DNA of 64,000 nucleotides from the NCBI GenBank assembly GCA_023460085.1, contig JAEWRI010000044.1, positions 62,001-126,000 of the forward strand, read 5' to 3'. The position numbers and the translations under genes are program-made. The DNA is from Bacillota bacterium (lineage in GTDB: Bacteria > Bacillota > Clostridia > Christensenellales > SZUA-584). Positions 35,298-45,145 of the stretch are shown here, piece after piece; the first letter of the stretch is position 1, and the number at the start of each line of letters is the position of its first letter. The notes beneath the pieces were generated by a model. The model was not told the origin of the DNA. It did not search any database and was given only the letters and a program-made list of their open reading frames with translations.

Positions 35298-35726
35298 TCA
35301 GCCTTCTCCGATGGCAAACACCAGCTCACAGGAGGCCACCAGCTTCTCGCCCACATAGGCCTTGCCGCTGCCCATGCCCACCGTTTCCCGCACGGTTTCA
35401 AGCTCCGTCTCCAGCGTCAGCACGTCGCCCGGCACCACCTTCTCGTGGAACCGCGCGTTTTTGATCTTGCCGAGGAATGCCAGCTTGCCGCGCATCTCCT
35501 CCATGCTGAGCAGCGCAATGCCGCCCATCTGCGCGATGGCTTCCACGATGAGCACACCCGGCATCACCTTGGTCTCCGCAAAGTGGCCGAGGAAGAACCA
35601 TTCGTTGGCGTTTACCGCGCGCACACCTTTTGCCAGCTTGCCCGGCACCAGCTCGTCCACGCGATCCACCATCAGAAACGGCTCCCGATGAGGCAGTATT
35701 TTCTTGATGTCTTCAATATACAACAT
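35298..35726 (-). CDS. fabZ: 3-hydroxyacyl-ACP dehydratase FabZ
   Basis: Removes water from 3-hydroxyacyl-ACP in each elongation round of type II fatty-acid synthesis. The 142-residue hot-dog protein has HREPFLMVDRVDE at residues 12-24 and the active-site His and Glu in FFLGHFAETKVMPGVLIVEA. Last gene of the operon, starting 4 bases after fabF. No FabA, FabM or FabN-like isomerase gene is seen, so the route to unsaturated acids is not shown here. Confidence 0.96.
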   Translation of the reverse strand: MLYIEDIKKILPHREPFLMVDRVDELVPGKLAKGVRAVNANEWFFLGHFAETKVMPGVLIVEAIAQMGGIALLSMEEMRGKLAFLGKIKNARFHEKVVPGDVLTLETELETVRETVGMGSGKAYVGEKLVASCELVFAIGEG

Positions 35727-35730
35727 GGTG

Positions 35731-36966
35731 CTACTCCGCCTTTTTTAATACGAGACAGCTGTTGTGACCGCCGAAGCCGAAGGAATTGGAGAGCGCGTAG
35801 CGCGCGTCCATGCGCCGGGCGCTATCCTTCACATAGTCGAGATTGCAGCCTTCGCCTTCCGTTTGCAGCCCGATGGTGGGCGGCGCAATCCCTTCGTTCA
35901 GCGCAAGCTGCGTTACCACCGCTTCGAACGCGCCCGCCGCGCCCAGCATGTGCCCCGTCATAGACTTGGTGGAACTGACGAGCAGACGCTTGGCATGCTC
36001 GCCGAAGCACAGCTCGATGGCGGCGCTCTCCGTGGCGTCGTTAAGCGGCGTACCCGTGCCGTGCGCGTTGATATAACCTACTTTCGCAGCGTCGATGCCC
36101 GCGTCCGCCATGGCCAGCGCCATTGCGCGCGCCGCGTACTGCCCGCCCGGCTGCGGCGCGGTGATATGGTGCGCGTCGCACGTCTGCGCGTAGCCCGCCA
36201 CCTGCCCCAGCGCCGTTCCGCCGCGGCGAATCATGTGCGCTTCGCTCTCGATGAGCAGGAACGCTGCGCCTTCGCCCATTACGAAGCCCTGCCTTTCGCT
36301 GTCGAATGGCAGTGACGCGCGCGCCGGGTCGGAGCTCTCCGAGAGTGCCTGCATCTGATGGAAGCCCTGTACGGCGAGCTCGGTGAAAACGGCTTCCGCA
36401 CCGCCTACCAGCATCGCGTCCGCGCGGCCTTCCTTCACGGCGTAATACGCGTGCCCGATGGCATCCGCGCCCGAGGAGCACGCCGTTACCATGCCAAAGC
36501 ACGGCCCATGCAGCCCCAGCCGGATGGCGATCGTCCCCGCCGCCGTGTTGATGATGGCTTTGGGGATGAACAGCGAAGAAACCGCCCGCGGCCCGTTTTT
36601 CCGCAGCTCCTCTTCCTGCTCGCAGATGACGTCCAGACCGCCCATGCCGCTGCCCAGCACTACGCCCACGCGTTCCGAGTCATAGTTGCCGCCCTCGATA
36701 CCGCTCTGCGCCCACGCCTGCAGGGCAGCAACCACCGCGAACTGCGTGAAGCGCGCCATACGCTTCGCCTCGCGCGTACTGATGTACTGCGAAGGATCGA
36801 AGCCCGCCACCTGCCCCGCGACGCGAATACCCGTACGCTCCGCGTCAAAGGCCGTAGCCTCGCGAATGCCGCACACGCCCGCAACCGCGGCGCGGAACGA
36901 CTCCTCCGCGGAAAAACCGATGGGCGACACCGCGCCCATGCCGGTAATCATGACCTTGTTTCCCAT
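35731..36966 (-). CDS. fabF: 3-oxoacyl-ACP synthase II FabF
   Basis: Condenses malonyl-ACP with acyl-ACP to lengthen the chain. The 411-residue thiolase-fold enzyme shows the catalytic Cys in VTACSSGADA and the two His in NAHGTGTPLND and STKSMTGHMLGAAGA. AGGAGGGG stands just before the ATG at 36966, 8 bases after fabG, which excludes the upstream frame that runs through fabG. Confidence 0.96.
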   Translation of the reverse strand: MGNKVMITGMGAVSPIGFSAEESFRAAVAGVCGIREATAFDAERTGIRVAGQVAGFDPSQYISTREAKRMARFTQFAVVAALQAWAQSGIEGGNYDSERVGVVLGSGMGGLDVICEQEEELRKNGPRAVSSLFIPKAIINTAAGTIAIRLGLHGPCFGMVTACSSGADAIGHAYYAVKEGRADAMLVGGAEAVFTELAVQGFHQMQALSESSDPARASLPFDSERQGFVMGEGAAFLLIESEAHMIRRGGTALGQVAGYAQTCDAHHITAPQPGGQYAARAMALAMADAGIDAAKVGYINAHGTGTPLNDATESAAIELCFGEHAKRLLVSSTKSMTGHMLGAAGAFEAVVTQLALNEGIAPPTIGLQTEGEGCNLDYVKDSARRMDARYALSNSFGFGGHNSCLVLKKAE

Positions 36967-36974
36967 GTCCCCTC

Positions 36975-37709
36975 CTATATCACCATGCCGCCGTCCACCA
37001 CCATCACCTGACCGGTGATGTACGACGCGCAGCTGCCGCACAGGAACTGCACCAGCGCCGCCACATCGGACGGCGCGCCGAAGCGCCTGAGCGGTATCGA
37101 TTGTTTCATCTTCTCCCGGACTTCCTCGCTGAGCGCGTCCGTCATCGCGGTCTCGATGAAGCCGGGCGCGACGGCGTTTACGCAGATGCCGCGCGGTGCG
37201 GCCTCCTTCGCGCACGCCTTGGTGAAGCCGATGACGGCGGCTTTGGACGCGGCGTAGTTAGTCTGGCCCGCGTTGCCCGTGACGCCCACCACCGACGTGA
37301 TGTTGACGATTCGCCCCTGCCGTGCCTTCATCATCAGCGGGAGCACGGCGCGTGTGCAGTAAAAGCAGCCGCCCATGTTGGCGCGCATTACGTTCTCGTA
37401 CTGCGCGTCCGTCATGCGCATCAGCAGCCCGTCGTCCGTCATGCCGGCGTTGTTGACGAGCGCAAAAATGCCGCCCAGCTTTTGGGCGCACTGCGCCACG
37501 AGCGCCGCGCACTGCGCCGCGTCGGAGATGTCCGCCTGCAGGGTCTCCGCGCGTCGTCCCAGCGCCTCGACCTCCCGGCGCACCGCTTCCGCTTTCTCCG
37601 CACCGCGATGATAGTGCACCCCGATGTCGAACCCCGCTTCGGCGAGCGCAAGGCATATGGCGCGGCCGATGCCGCCCGAAGCGCCCGTCACCAGCGCAAC
37701 CTGATTCAT
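36975..37709 (-). CDS. fabG: 3-oxoacyl-ACP reductase FabG
   Basis: NADPH-dependent reduction of 3-oxoacyl-ACP; short-chain dehydrogenase of 244 residues. Cofactor loop VTGASGGIGRAI at the N-terminus, NNAGMTDDGLL, and the catalytic Ser, Tyr and Lys in ITSVVGVTGNAGQTNYAASK. Its ATG overlaps the fabD stop by 4 bases. Confidence 0.96.
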   Translation of the reverse strand: MNQVALVTGASGGIGRAICLALAEAGFDIGVHYHRGAEKAEAVRREVEALGRRAETLQADISDAAQCAALVAQCAQKLGGIFALVNNAGMTDDGLLMRMTDAQYENVMRANMGGCFYCTRAVLPLMMKARQGRIVNITSVVGVTGNAGQTNYAASKAAVIGFTKACAKEAAPRGICVNAVAPGFIETAMTDALSEEVREKMKQSIPLRRFGAPSDVAALVQFLCGSCASYITGQVMVVDGGMVI

Positions 37710-38626
37710 GCTCTCACCTCGTCCAGATACTTCTTCAATGTTTCCGCGTCGCGCACGGATTTGACCTCCGCGCCGCCGCCCGCCCGGCGCTTCAGCAGCT
37801 TTGCCAGCACGTTGCCCGGGCCGACTTCCACGAAGCGCGTCACACCGTTTGCGAACATATGCTCCGTACAGTCGTGCCAGCGCACGCGGCTGCGCATTTG
37901 CATGGCCAGCAGCGCGGAAATATCCGAGTGTTCCGAATACGGTTCCCCGAGCGCGTTGGCGTATACCGTTTTGTCCGGCACGCCGATATCTTCCCGCCGC
38001 AGCGCCTCGAGAAACTGCTGTGAAACGCTCTCCAGCAGCGGCGAATGGGAAGGCCCGCGCACCGCAAGCAGCGTAACCATCTTCGCCCCGGCTTGCTCAA
38101 ACTTCTCCTTGAGCGCCAGCAAGTCGCACATTTCACCCGCAACCACCGTCTGCAGCTCCGAAAGGTGGTTGGCGACGCTTGCGCTGGAAAAGCCCGCAAG
38201 CCGTTCCTCCACCTGTTCCGCCGTGAAACCGATCACGGACAGCATGCCGCCCGCGCCCGGCGCGAACGCTTCGTCCATGATGCGCCCTCTTTGCCGCACG
38301 AGCGCCGCGCACTGCGAGACGCCGAACACGCCCGCCGCGGTCAGCGCCGCGTACTCGCCCAGCGAAAGCCCCGCGACTGCGTCGGCGTCCGCGCCCTCAT
38401 ACTGCAGCGTCTTCAGCAGCGATATGCTGTGCGCGAATATGGCGGGCTGGCACACCTCGCCTTCGTCCATCCGTTTGCCCTCAAAACAGGCGGACTTCAG
38501 ATCCAGCTTCGCGCCCTGCGCGCATAAGTCAAACGTTTCGGTATAAATAGGATGATGATCGTATAAGTCCGATCCCATGCCGGGCGTCTGAGCGCCCTGG
38601 CCGGGAAAAAGAAACGCCGTACTCAT
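37706..38626 (-). CDS. fabD: Malonyl-CoA:ACP transacylase FabD
   Basis: Moves malonyl from CoA to ACP to feed elongation. The 306-residue protein begins FLFPGQGAQTPGMG, has the nucleophile Ser in AGLSLGEYAAL and the His in RGPSHSPLLE. The ATG at 38626 is 2 bases after the fabK stop and has GGAGAGG before it. Confidence 0.96.
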   Translation of the reverse strand: MSTAFLFPGQGAQTPGMGSDLYDHHPIYTETFDLCAQGAKLDLKSACFEGKRMDEGEVCQPAIFAHSISLLKTLQYEGADADAVAGLSLGEYAALTAAGVFGVSQCAALVRQRGRIMDEAFAPGAGGMLSVIGFTAEQVEERLAGFSSASVANHLSELQTVVAGEMCDLLALKEKFEQAGAKMVTLLAVRGPSHSPLLESVSQQFLEALRREDIGVPDKTVYANALGEPYSEHSDISALLAMQMRSRVRWHDCTEHMFANGVTRFVEVGPGNVLAKLLKRRAGGGAEVKSVRDAETLKKYLDEVRA

Positions 38627-38628
38627 GC

Positions 38629-39588
38629 TTATGCCTCTCCGCCCAGCATGCACGCAAAAGCCTCGTCGCGCACGCGGCGCAGCGCCTCCGCGTCAAACAG
38701 CTCCCGGATGATCTCCTCCGCGGGCTGCACCTTGTCCATCATGCAGGCGCACTGCCCCGCCATGAACGATCCGGTGTCCTTGTCGCCGTGCAGCACCGCG
38801 CGCATCAGCGAACCTTCACCCAGCTTCTCCAGCTTCTCCGCGCCGCCCTCCGCGTACTCCAGCTGCAGCATTTCCCGCACGATGGGGCTGCGCAGCAGCC
38901 GCACCGGATGGCCCGTCACACGGCCTGTCACCTTGCTGTCAATGTCCTTCGCCTTGATGACACGCCGCTTGTACTCGTCGTGCGCAGTGCATTCCTCCGC
39001 CAGGATGAAGCGCGTGCCCACCTGCACGCCCGAGGCGCCCAGGCAGAATGCCGCCGCCACCGTCTCCGCGCTGTAGATGCCGCCCGCCGCCACGACGGGG
39101 ATATCCACGCTGGCGACGATATCCGGCGTCAGCACCATGGTCGTCAGCTCGCCGATGTGTCCGCCCGCTTCGCAGCCTTCCGCGATCACGAAGTCCGCGC
39201 CTGCGCGCTGCATCATCTGCGCGAGCGCGCTGCTCGCCACCACCGGCGCAATAACGCAGCCCGCTTCCTTCCAAGCGCGCACGTAGCCCGCCGGATTGCC
39301 CGCGCCTGTGATTACCACCGGCACGCGCTCCTCAGAAACGATTTGCGCCACTTCCTCGACGTAAGGGCTCAGCAGCATCACGTTGAGACCGAAAGGCTTG
39401 TCGGTTTTGGCGCGCAGCTCACGAATCTGGCCGCGCACCCAGTCCGGCGGCGCGTTGCCCGCCGCGATGACCCCCAAAGCCCCCGCCTGCGATACGGCGG
39501 CGGCGAGGCTGGCGTTGGAAACCCAGGCCATGCCGCCCTGTATCAGCGGGTACTTCAGAGGCAGAATTGAAGTAAGGCTACTTCTCAT
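38629..39588 (-). CDS. fabK: Enoyl-ACP reductase II FabK (FMN)
   Basis: Final reduction step of elongation, the triclosan-insensitive flavin enzyme that replaces FabI in many Clostridia and streptococci. The 319-residue TIM-barrel protein starts with PLKYPLIQGGMAWVSNA, has the signature AEGCEAGGHIGELTT with its His, and the phosphate loop VVAAGGIYS and GVQVGTRF. It overlaps the 3' end of acpP by 11 bases. Nitronate monooxygenases share the fold, but the operon context makes FabK the natural call. Confidence 0.95.
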   Translation of the reverse strand: MRSSLTSILPLKYPLIQGGMAWVSNASLAAAVSQAGALGVIAAGNAPPDWVRGQIRELRAKTDKPFGLNVMLLSPYVEEVAQIVSEERVPVVITGAGNPAGYVRAWKEAGCVIAPVVASSALAQMMQRAGADFVIAEGCEAGGHIGELTTMVLTPDIVASVDIPVVAAGGIYSAETVAAAFCLGASGVQVGTRFILAEECTAHDEYKRRVIKAKDIDSKVTGRVTGHPVRLLRSPIVREMLQLEYAEGGAEKLEKLGEGSLMRAVLHGDKDTGSFMAGQCACMMDKVQPAEEIIRELFDAEALRRVRDEAFACMLGGEA

Positions 39589-39811
39589 TTTGCTTCTTCT
39601 CCAGATATGCCGCGAGCTCGCCCACCGTCTTCACGTCTTTAATCTCCTCGTTGGGGATCATGATGTCCAGCTCCTTCTCGATGCCGATGAGCATCTCGAC
39701 CATATCGAGCGAGTCCATCTCGAAATCCTCCACGAAGCGCGAATCGGCTGTCACCGTGGACGCGTCAATATCCAGCTGCTCCACCAGTTTTGCGATGATC
39801 TTCTCTTGCAT
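39578..39811 (-). CDS. acpP: Acyl carrier protein
   Basis: A 77-residue acidic helical protein that carries the growing acyl chain on a phosphopantetheine arm. The attachment site is Ser34 in FEMDSLDMVE. The ATG at 39811 gives the normal ACP length; the longer upstream frame is not ACP-like. It lies 20 bases after fabH. Confidence 0.96.
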   Translation of the reverse strand: MQEKIIAKLVEQLDIDASTVTADSRFVEDFEMDSLDMVEMLIGIEKELDIMIPNEEIKDVKTVGELAAYLEKKQNEK

Positions 39812-39831
39812 GGAATACTCCTCCGTATGTT

Positions 39832-40803
39832 TTATAGTGTCCAGTCTATGACCACTCCGCCGCAGGTCAGCCCCGATCCGAAGCCGACGAGCGCAACACG
39901 GTCTCCTTTGCGGAGCCATCCCTGCTGCACCGCGTCGCTCATCGCGATGGGTATCGTCGCGGAGGAGGTGTTCGCGTATTTATCGATGTTCACAAAGAAC
40001 TGATCCGGCGTCCAGTGCAGGGCGCGCATCACGCAGTCGATGATCTTGGCGTTGGCCTGATGCGGTATCACCTTGGTGAAGGGTTTGTCGCCGCACTTCG
40101 CGAGGAGCCGTTTCAGCACATCCTCAAGCGCGCCCACGGCATACGTAAATACCTCGCGCCCCTTCATGTGCAGGTATTCCCTGCCCGTTTTTTCCGTCGG
40201 GGCAAAGGGCGTCGGGCGCGCCTCGCCGCGGACAAACAGCACGTCCTCATCGTCAGGCGATCCGGCAAGCACCGCGCAGCCGACATGCTCCGCTTCGCTC
40301 TTTTTCAGCGCCACCGCGCCCGCGCCGTCGCCGAAAAGCACGCAGGTGGTGCGGTCACTCCAGTCCGCAAGACTCGTCATGGACTCGCTCGCAACGACGA
40401 GCGCCGCACCGACGTCCAGCGTTTCCATCAAACTCGCCGCGGATACTAGCGCGTATACAAAGCCCGTGCACCCCGCCGCCACGTCCATGGCCGCGCACGA
40501 CGCGATGCCCAGCGCGCGCTGCACGCCGCTCGCCATCGAGGGCGTCACATCGTCTCCCGTGATCGTGCAGGCGATGATGAGCCCGACGTCTTCCTTCGCA
40601 ATGCCCGCGCTCTCCAGCGCTTTGCGCGCGGCGTCCGCCGCCATGCTGCCGGTCGTCTCCGTGGTTACGGCACGCCGTTCCGCGATGCCGGTGCGCTTGC
40701 GAATCCAGTCGTCGCTCGTTTCCATGAGCGCTTCGAGGTCGAAGTTCGTCACAACCTTTGCAGGCAGGCTGCTTGCCACGCCTGCTATCTCCACCCTTGC
40801 CAT
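39832..40803 (-). CDS. fabH: 3-oxoacyl-ACP synthase III FabH
   Basis: Starts fatty-acid synthesis by joining acyl-CoA to malonyl-ACP and so sets the type of primer. The 323-residue enzyme has the catalytic Cys in VAAGCTGFVYAL, His in VIPHQANAKIID and Asn in YANTSSATIPIA. The ATG at 40803 is 5 bases after the accA stop, with GGGGA before it. Confidence 0.96.
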   Translation of the reverse strand: MARVEIAGVASSLPAKVVTNFDLEALMETSDDWIRKRTGIAERRAVTTETTGSMAADAARKALESAGIAKEDVGLIIACTITGDDVTPSMASGVQRALGIASCAAMDVAAGCTGFVYALVSAASLMETLDVGAALVVASESMTSLADWSDRTTCVLFGDGAGAVALKKSEAEHVGCAVLAGSPDDEDVLFVRGEARPTPFAPTEKTGREYLHMKGREVFTYAVGALEDVLKRLLAKCGDKPFTKVIPHQANAKIIDCVMRALHWTPDQFFVNIDKYANTSSATIPIAMSDAVQQGWLRKGDRVALVGFGSGLTCGGVVIDWTL

Positions 40804-40808
40804 ACGTT

Positions 40809-41639
40809 TTATAGTCCCCTCATGCCCAGAAATTTTTCGTGGCGCTGCTCTACCAGCCGCGCGGGCGATACCTTGGTCAGCCGCTTCAGATACATCCGGA
40901 AAATATGGCGGATCTGCTCTACGCTGGCGTCCATGTTGAACCGGTCGAAGCCCTCCGGCTCCGGAATAACGCTGTCCACGAGGTTGAAGTGCTTTAAATC
41001 CTCCGCCGTAAGCTTCAGGCACTCTGCCGCTTCCTGCGCCAGCGAGCTGTCACGGAACAGTATGGACGCGCAGCCCTCGGGCGAGATAACCGAGAAATAG
41101 CTGTTCTCCATCATGATCAGCCTATCCGCCAGAGACAGCGCCAGCGCGCCTCCGCTCCCGCCCTCGCCGATGATGATGGAGATGATGGGCGTTCCCAGCG
41201 TCGCCATGGTTTTCAGGTGCTCCGCGATGATGAGCCCCTGCCCCTTCTCCTCCGCCTCCACGCCGCAGAAAGCGCCCGGCGTATCCACGATGCAGATGAC
41301 GGGGCGGGAGAACTTCTCTGCCTGCGCCAGCGCGCGCATGGATTTGCGGTAGCCCTCCGGCTGCGGCATGCCAAAGTTGCAGCGCATGCGCTCCTCCAGC
41401 GTGTGGCCCTTCTGCTGCCCGATGACCGTGACGGGCCAGTCCTCGAACCACGCGATGGCGGTAATGATGGACGGGTCGTCTCCGAAGCACTTGTCGCCGT
41501 GCACCTCGAACACGCCCGTAAACAGCTTGTCGATATAATCCCGTGCCTGCGGGCGGTTCTCCTTGCGCGCACGCTGCACCTTTTCCCAGGACTTTTTCTC
41601 CTCCGCGGCAACGCGCGGCACAGCGGCTTTCGGTGCCAT
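40809..41639 (-). CDS. accA: Acetyl-CoA carboxylase carboxyltransferase subunit alpha
   Basis: With AccD transfers carboxyl from biotin to acetyl-CoA. The 276-residue crotonase-fold protein shows ARDYIDKLFTGVFEVHGDK, GQQKGHTLEERMRCNFG, VDTPGAFCGVEAEEKGQ and IGEGGSGGALAL, all typical. Its ATG is one base after the accD stop. A longer upstream frame is not needed. Confidence 0.95.
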   Translation of the reverse strand: MAPKAAVPRVAAEEKKSWEKVQRARKENRPQARDYIDKLFTGVFEVHGDKCFGDDPSIITAIAWFEDWPVTVIGQQKGHTLEERMRCNFGMPQPEGYRKSMRALAQAEKFSRPVICIVDTPGAFCGVEAEEKGQGLIIAEHLKTMATLGTPIISIIIGEGGSGGALALSLADRLIMMENSYFSVISPEGCASILFRDSSLAQEAAECLKLTAEDLKHFNLVDSVIPEPEGFDRFNMDASVEQIRHIFRMYLKRLTKVSPARLVEQRHEKFLGMRGL

Positions 41640-41640
41640 G

Positions 41641-42481
41641 TTAAGCCCTCCCCCGCAGCATGCCCCGCGGTTTATTCCCGTCGCCGTGCAGCGCCAGTAT
41701 ATCGGCCAGCGTACCCCGCATATCCTTGCGGTCCACGATGCGATCGATAAGGCCGTGGGCATAGAGATACTCGGCGCTCTGGAAGCCCTCCGGCAGCTTG
41801 CTGTTCACCGTCTGCTGTATCACGCGCGGTCCGGCAAAGCCGATGAGCGCGCCCGGCTCGGCGATGGTGATGTCGCCCTGCATCGCGAAGCTCGCCGTGA
41901 CGCCGCCCGTGGTGGGGTGCGTCAGCACGTTCACGTGCAGCAGCTTGTGCTCCGCGTGGCGCGCCAGGGCAATGGTCGTGCGCGACATCTGCAGCAGCGA
42001 ATGAATTCCCTCCTGCATGCGCGCGCCGCCCGAGGCACAGAAGATGATCAGCGGCAGCCGGTTGAGCAGGGCGAACTCCGCGATGATCACGATTTTCTCG
42101 CCCACCACGGTTCCCATGCTGCCCATCATGAAATACGAGTCCATCACCGCCAGCGCGGTGCGGTAGCCGCGTATCGTCGCCTTGCCGATGACCACGCCCT
42201 CCTGCATGTTGGACTTGCTTTTCTCACTGGCGATCTTGGTCATGTAACCCGGAAAGGAGAGCGGATCGCTGCTCTCGGCTTCGCGCTCTATCTCGATGAA
42301 GCTGCCCGGATCCACGATGGATTCGATGCGCTTGTACGCGGGCTGCCGGAACAGCGCGCCGCAATAAGGGCAGGTGGAATCATTGGCATGGAAAATATCC
42401 GCGAGCAAATCCTTGCCGCATTTGCCGCAGCGCAGCGTCTCGGGCGCAGAACCCTGAGCCGCGCCGTCTATCTGTATTTTT

Positions 42482-42498
<17 letters not shown>
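41641..42498 (-). CDS. accD: Acetyl-CoA carboxylase carboxyltransferase subunit beta
   Basis: The partner of AccA. The 285-residue protein has an N-terminal four-Cys zinc ribbon (CGKCGKDLL and STCPYCGALF, about 23-51) and the carboxyltransferase fold with SGGARMQEGIHSLLQM and NVLTHPTTGGVTASF. GGAGGGAAG precedes the ATG, which overlaps the accC end by 17 bases. Confidence 0.96.
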
Positions 42499-43852
<1,354 letters not shown>

Positions 43853-43853
43853 G

Positions 43854-44282
43854 TCAGTCTTCCCTGGCGTAGACGAACAGCGCGTCGTTTTCGGAGACGG
43901 CCTGCGCGTTTTCGACGCACACCCGGGCAATCACGCCGGGCTTCGGCGCACAGATTTCATTCATCATCTTCATGGCTTCGATAATGCAGATGGGTTCGCC
44001 CTTGCGCACGAGACTGCCCTCGCGCACATACGCCTCCGCGCCCGGTTCCCGCGCGGCATAAAATACGCCGGAGATGGGCGCATGAATGATATCCTCAAAC
44101 TCCGTCTCCCGTATAGATGGGTTTTCCGTTTTGGGCGCGGACGAAGACGCCGCCGAAGCCGCAGACGCGGCGCAGCGGTTGCGCTCCAGACAGATGCGCA
44201 AATCCTGTGTCTGTATTTCGATCTTATCGAACGAGGTGGCCTCCGCTTTGTCGATGAGGCTGAATACCTTTTCCACGTCCAT
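43854..44282 (-). CDS. accB: Biotin carboxyl carrier protein AccB
   Basis: Carries the carboxyl group on biotin. The 142-residue protein has a short N-terminal helix region (FDKIEIQTQDLRICLER), an Ala/Ser-rich flexible linker (about 37-50) and the biotinyl domain with the modified Lys in CIIEAMKMMNEI. First gene of the operon behind a consensus promoter 110 bases upstream. Confidence 0.96.
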   Translation of the reverse strand: MDVEKVFSLIDKAEATSFDKIEIQTQDLRICLERNRCAASAASAASSSAPKTENPSIRETEFEDIIHAPISGVFYAAREPGAEAYVREGSLVRKGEPICIIEAMKMMNEICAPKPGVIARVCVENAQAVSENDALFVYARED

Positions 44283-44335
44283 ATCATTCCCTCCGGGCCA
44301 AGCTTTTCATACCGGCATTACAATATATGTATACT

Positions 44336-44350
44336 GTTAGTACTGCTAAC
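44336..44350. promoter_or_regulatory. Candidate operator of the acc-fab operon
   Basis: GTTAG, 5 bases, CTAAC: a perfect inverted repeat lying about 7 to 21 bases downstream of the predicted transcription start. Its place suits repression by the MarR-type regulator encoded next door; the half site is unlike the FabT motif known from streptococci, so the link is inference. Confidence 0.45.
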
Positions 44351-44363
44351 CATCATTTTCAGA

Positions 44364-44392
44364 ATAGTAACACCAGAAGGCGTGCTTGTCAA
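44364..44392 (-). promoter_or_regulatory. Promoter of the acc-fab operon
   Basis: Minus strand TTGACA (44387-44392), 17 bases, TACTAT (44364-44369): consensus -35 and spacing. It lies 81 bases before the accB ATG. Confidence 0.8.
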
Positions 44393-44455
44393 TGAAGCGA
44401 ATGTTAACAGATGTTTGCAGCATAAGCGCTTCAATCCCGCCGAAGCACGCCTTCT
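44375..44455. repeat. Inverted repeat overlapping the acc-fab promoter
   Basis: AGAAGGCGTGCTT (44375-44387) and its exact complement AAGCACGCCTTCT (44443-44455) bracket 55 bases, inside which GAAGCG (44394-44399) and CGCTTC (44427-44432) also pair. One arm covers the promoter spacer and first base of the -35. As RNA it would form only if transcription came through from the MarR gene. No T-run follows. The rest of the interval to 44580 is A/T-rich with no gene seen. Confidence 0.55.
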
Positions 44456-44580
44456 CATCACGAAAAAAGACAAAGTTCAAGAAGAATATTAAAACAGATT
44501 ATCAAAAATAGTACAGAGGTATTGATTTTATATTAAGGAAAATCGCACGGAAACCCGGATTCTCCTGCATAAAGCGATAT

Positions 44581-45030
44581 TCACACCTCGAGCGCGTTAA
44601 AAAAATCGAGCAACGCCTGCAACGACGTCAGCACCTGAGGATATTCCCCGATCTTGAAGTTCCGGATAATGCTCTCCACCATCATGTCATGGAATTGCCG
44701 GTGCTTGCGGCAGCAGATTTCCCCCGCTTCCGTCAGCTGCAGTATGCTTTTGCGCCGATCGGCAACCGACTCGGCCCTGTGCAAATAGCACTTTTCCGTA
44801 AGACGCTTGACGGATACGCTCGCCGTCGCTTTGGTAATGCCCAGCGCTTCGGCGATCTGCGTCAGCGTGACATCCTCGCCTTCCTGCACGACTTCCAGTA
44901 TATGCATTTCTGTTCGGCTGATCGCAATCTCCGCGGCCTTCGAAACGCTTTTCTCCTGAAGCCGAAGCACCTTATAAAACAGACCCTTCAGCACCTGGTT
45001 CAGCAGCCTTCGGATTTCCTGTTCGTCCAT
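44581..45030 (-). CDS. MarR-family regulator, probable FabT-like controller of fatty-acid genes
   Basis: A 149-residue winged-helix protein. The recognition region VTLTQIAEALGITKATASVSVKRL (about 55-78) and the wing AESVADRRKSILQLTEAG are typical of MarR. It sits just before accB on the same strand, as fabT sits before the fab genes of streptococci, where the protein binds acyl-ACP and represses synthesis. Here the acc genes come first and the operon has its own promoter. The functional assignment is from position only. The product could equally be a general MarR-type sensor. Confidence 0.7.
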   Translation of the reverse strand: MDEQEIRRLLNQVLKGLFYKVLRLQEKSVSKAAEIAISRTEMHILEVVQEGEDVTLTQIAEALGITKATASVSVKRLTEKCYLHRAESVADRRKSILQLTEAGEICCRKHRQFHDMMVESIIRNFKIGEYPQVLTSLQALLDFFNALEV

Positions 45031-45099
45031 TACACCCTCCGCGAAACGAAATAGGCTCTTTACGGAGCCGCCTTATACAAGAAGAAAGGAATATAGCCG

Positions 45100-45128
45100 A
45101 TTATAGCACGCGGGAAAACGTGAAGCAA
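45100..45128 (-). promoter_or_regulatory. Promoter of the MarR-type gene
   Basis: Minus strand TTGCTT (45123-45128), 17 bases, TATAAT (45100-45105); a perfect -10 with a weak -35, ending 69 bases before the ATG. A small stem (GGCTC, 6 bases, GAGCC) lies in the leader. Confidence 0.6.
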
Positions 45129-45145
45129 TCCAAAGCCTTGAATCT

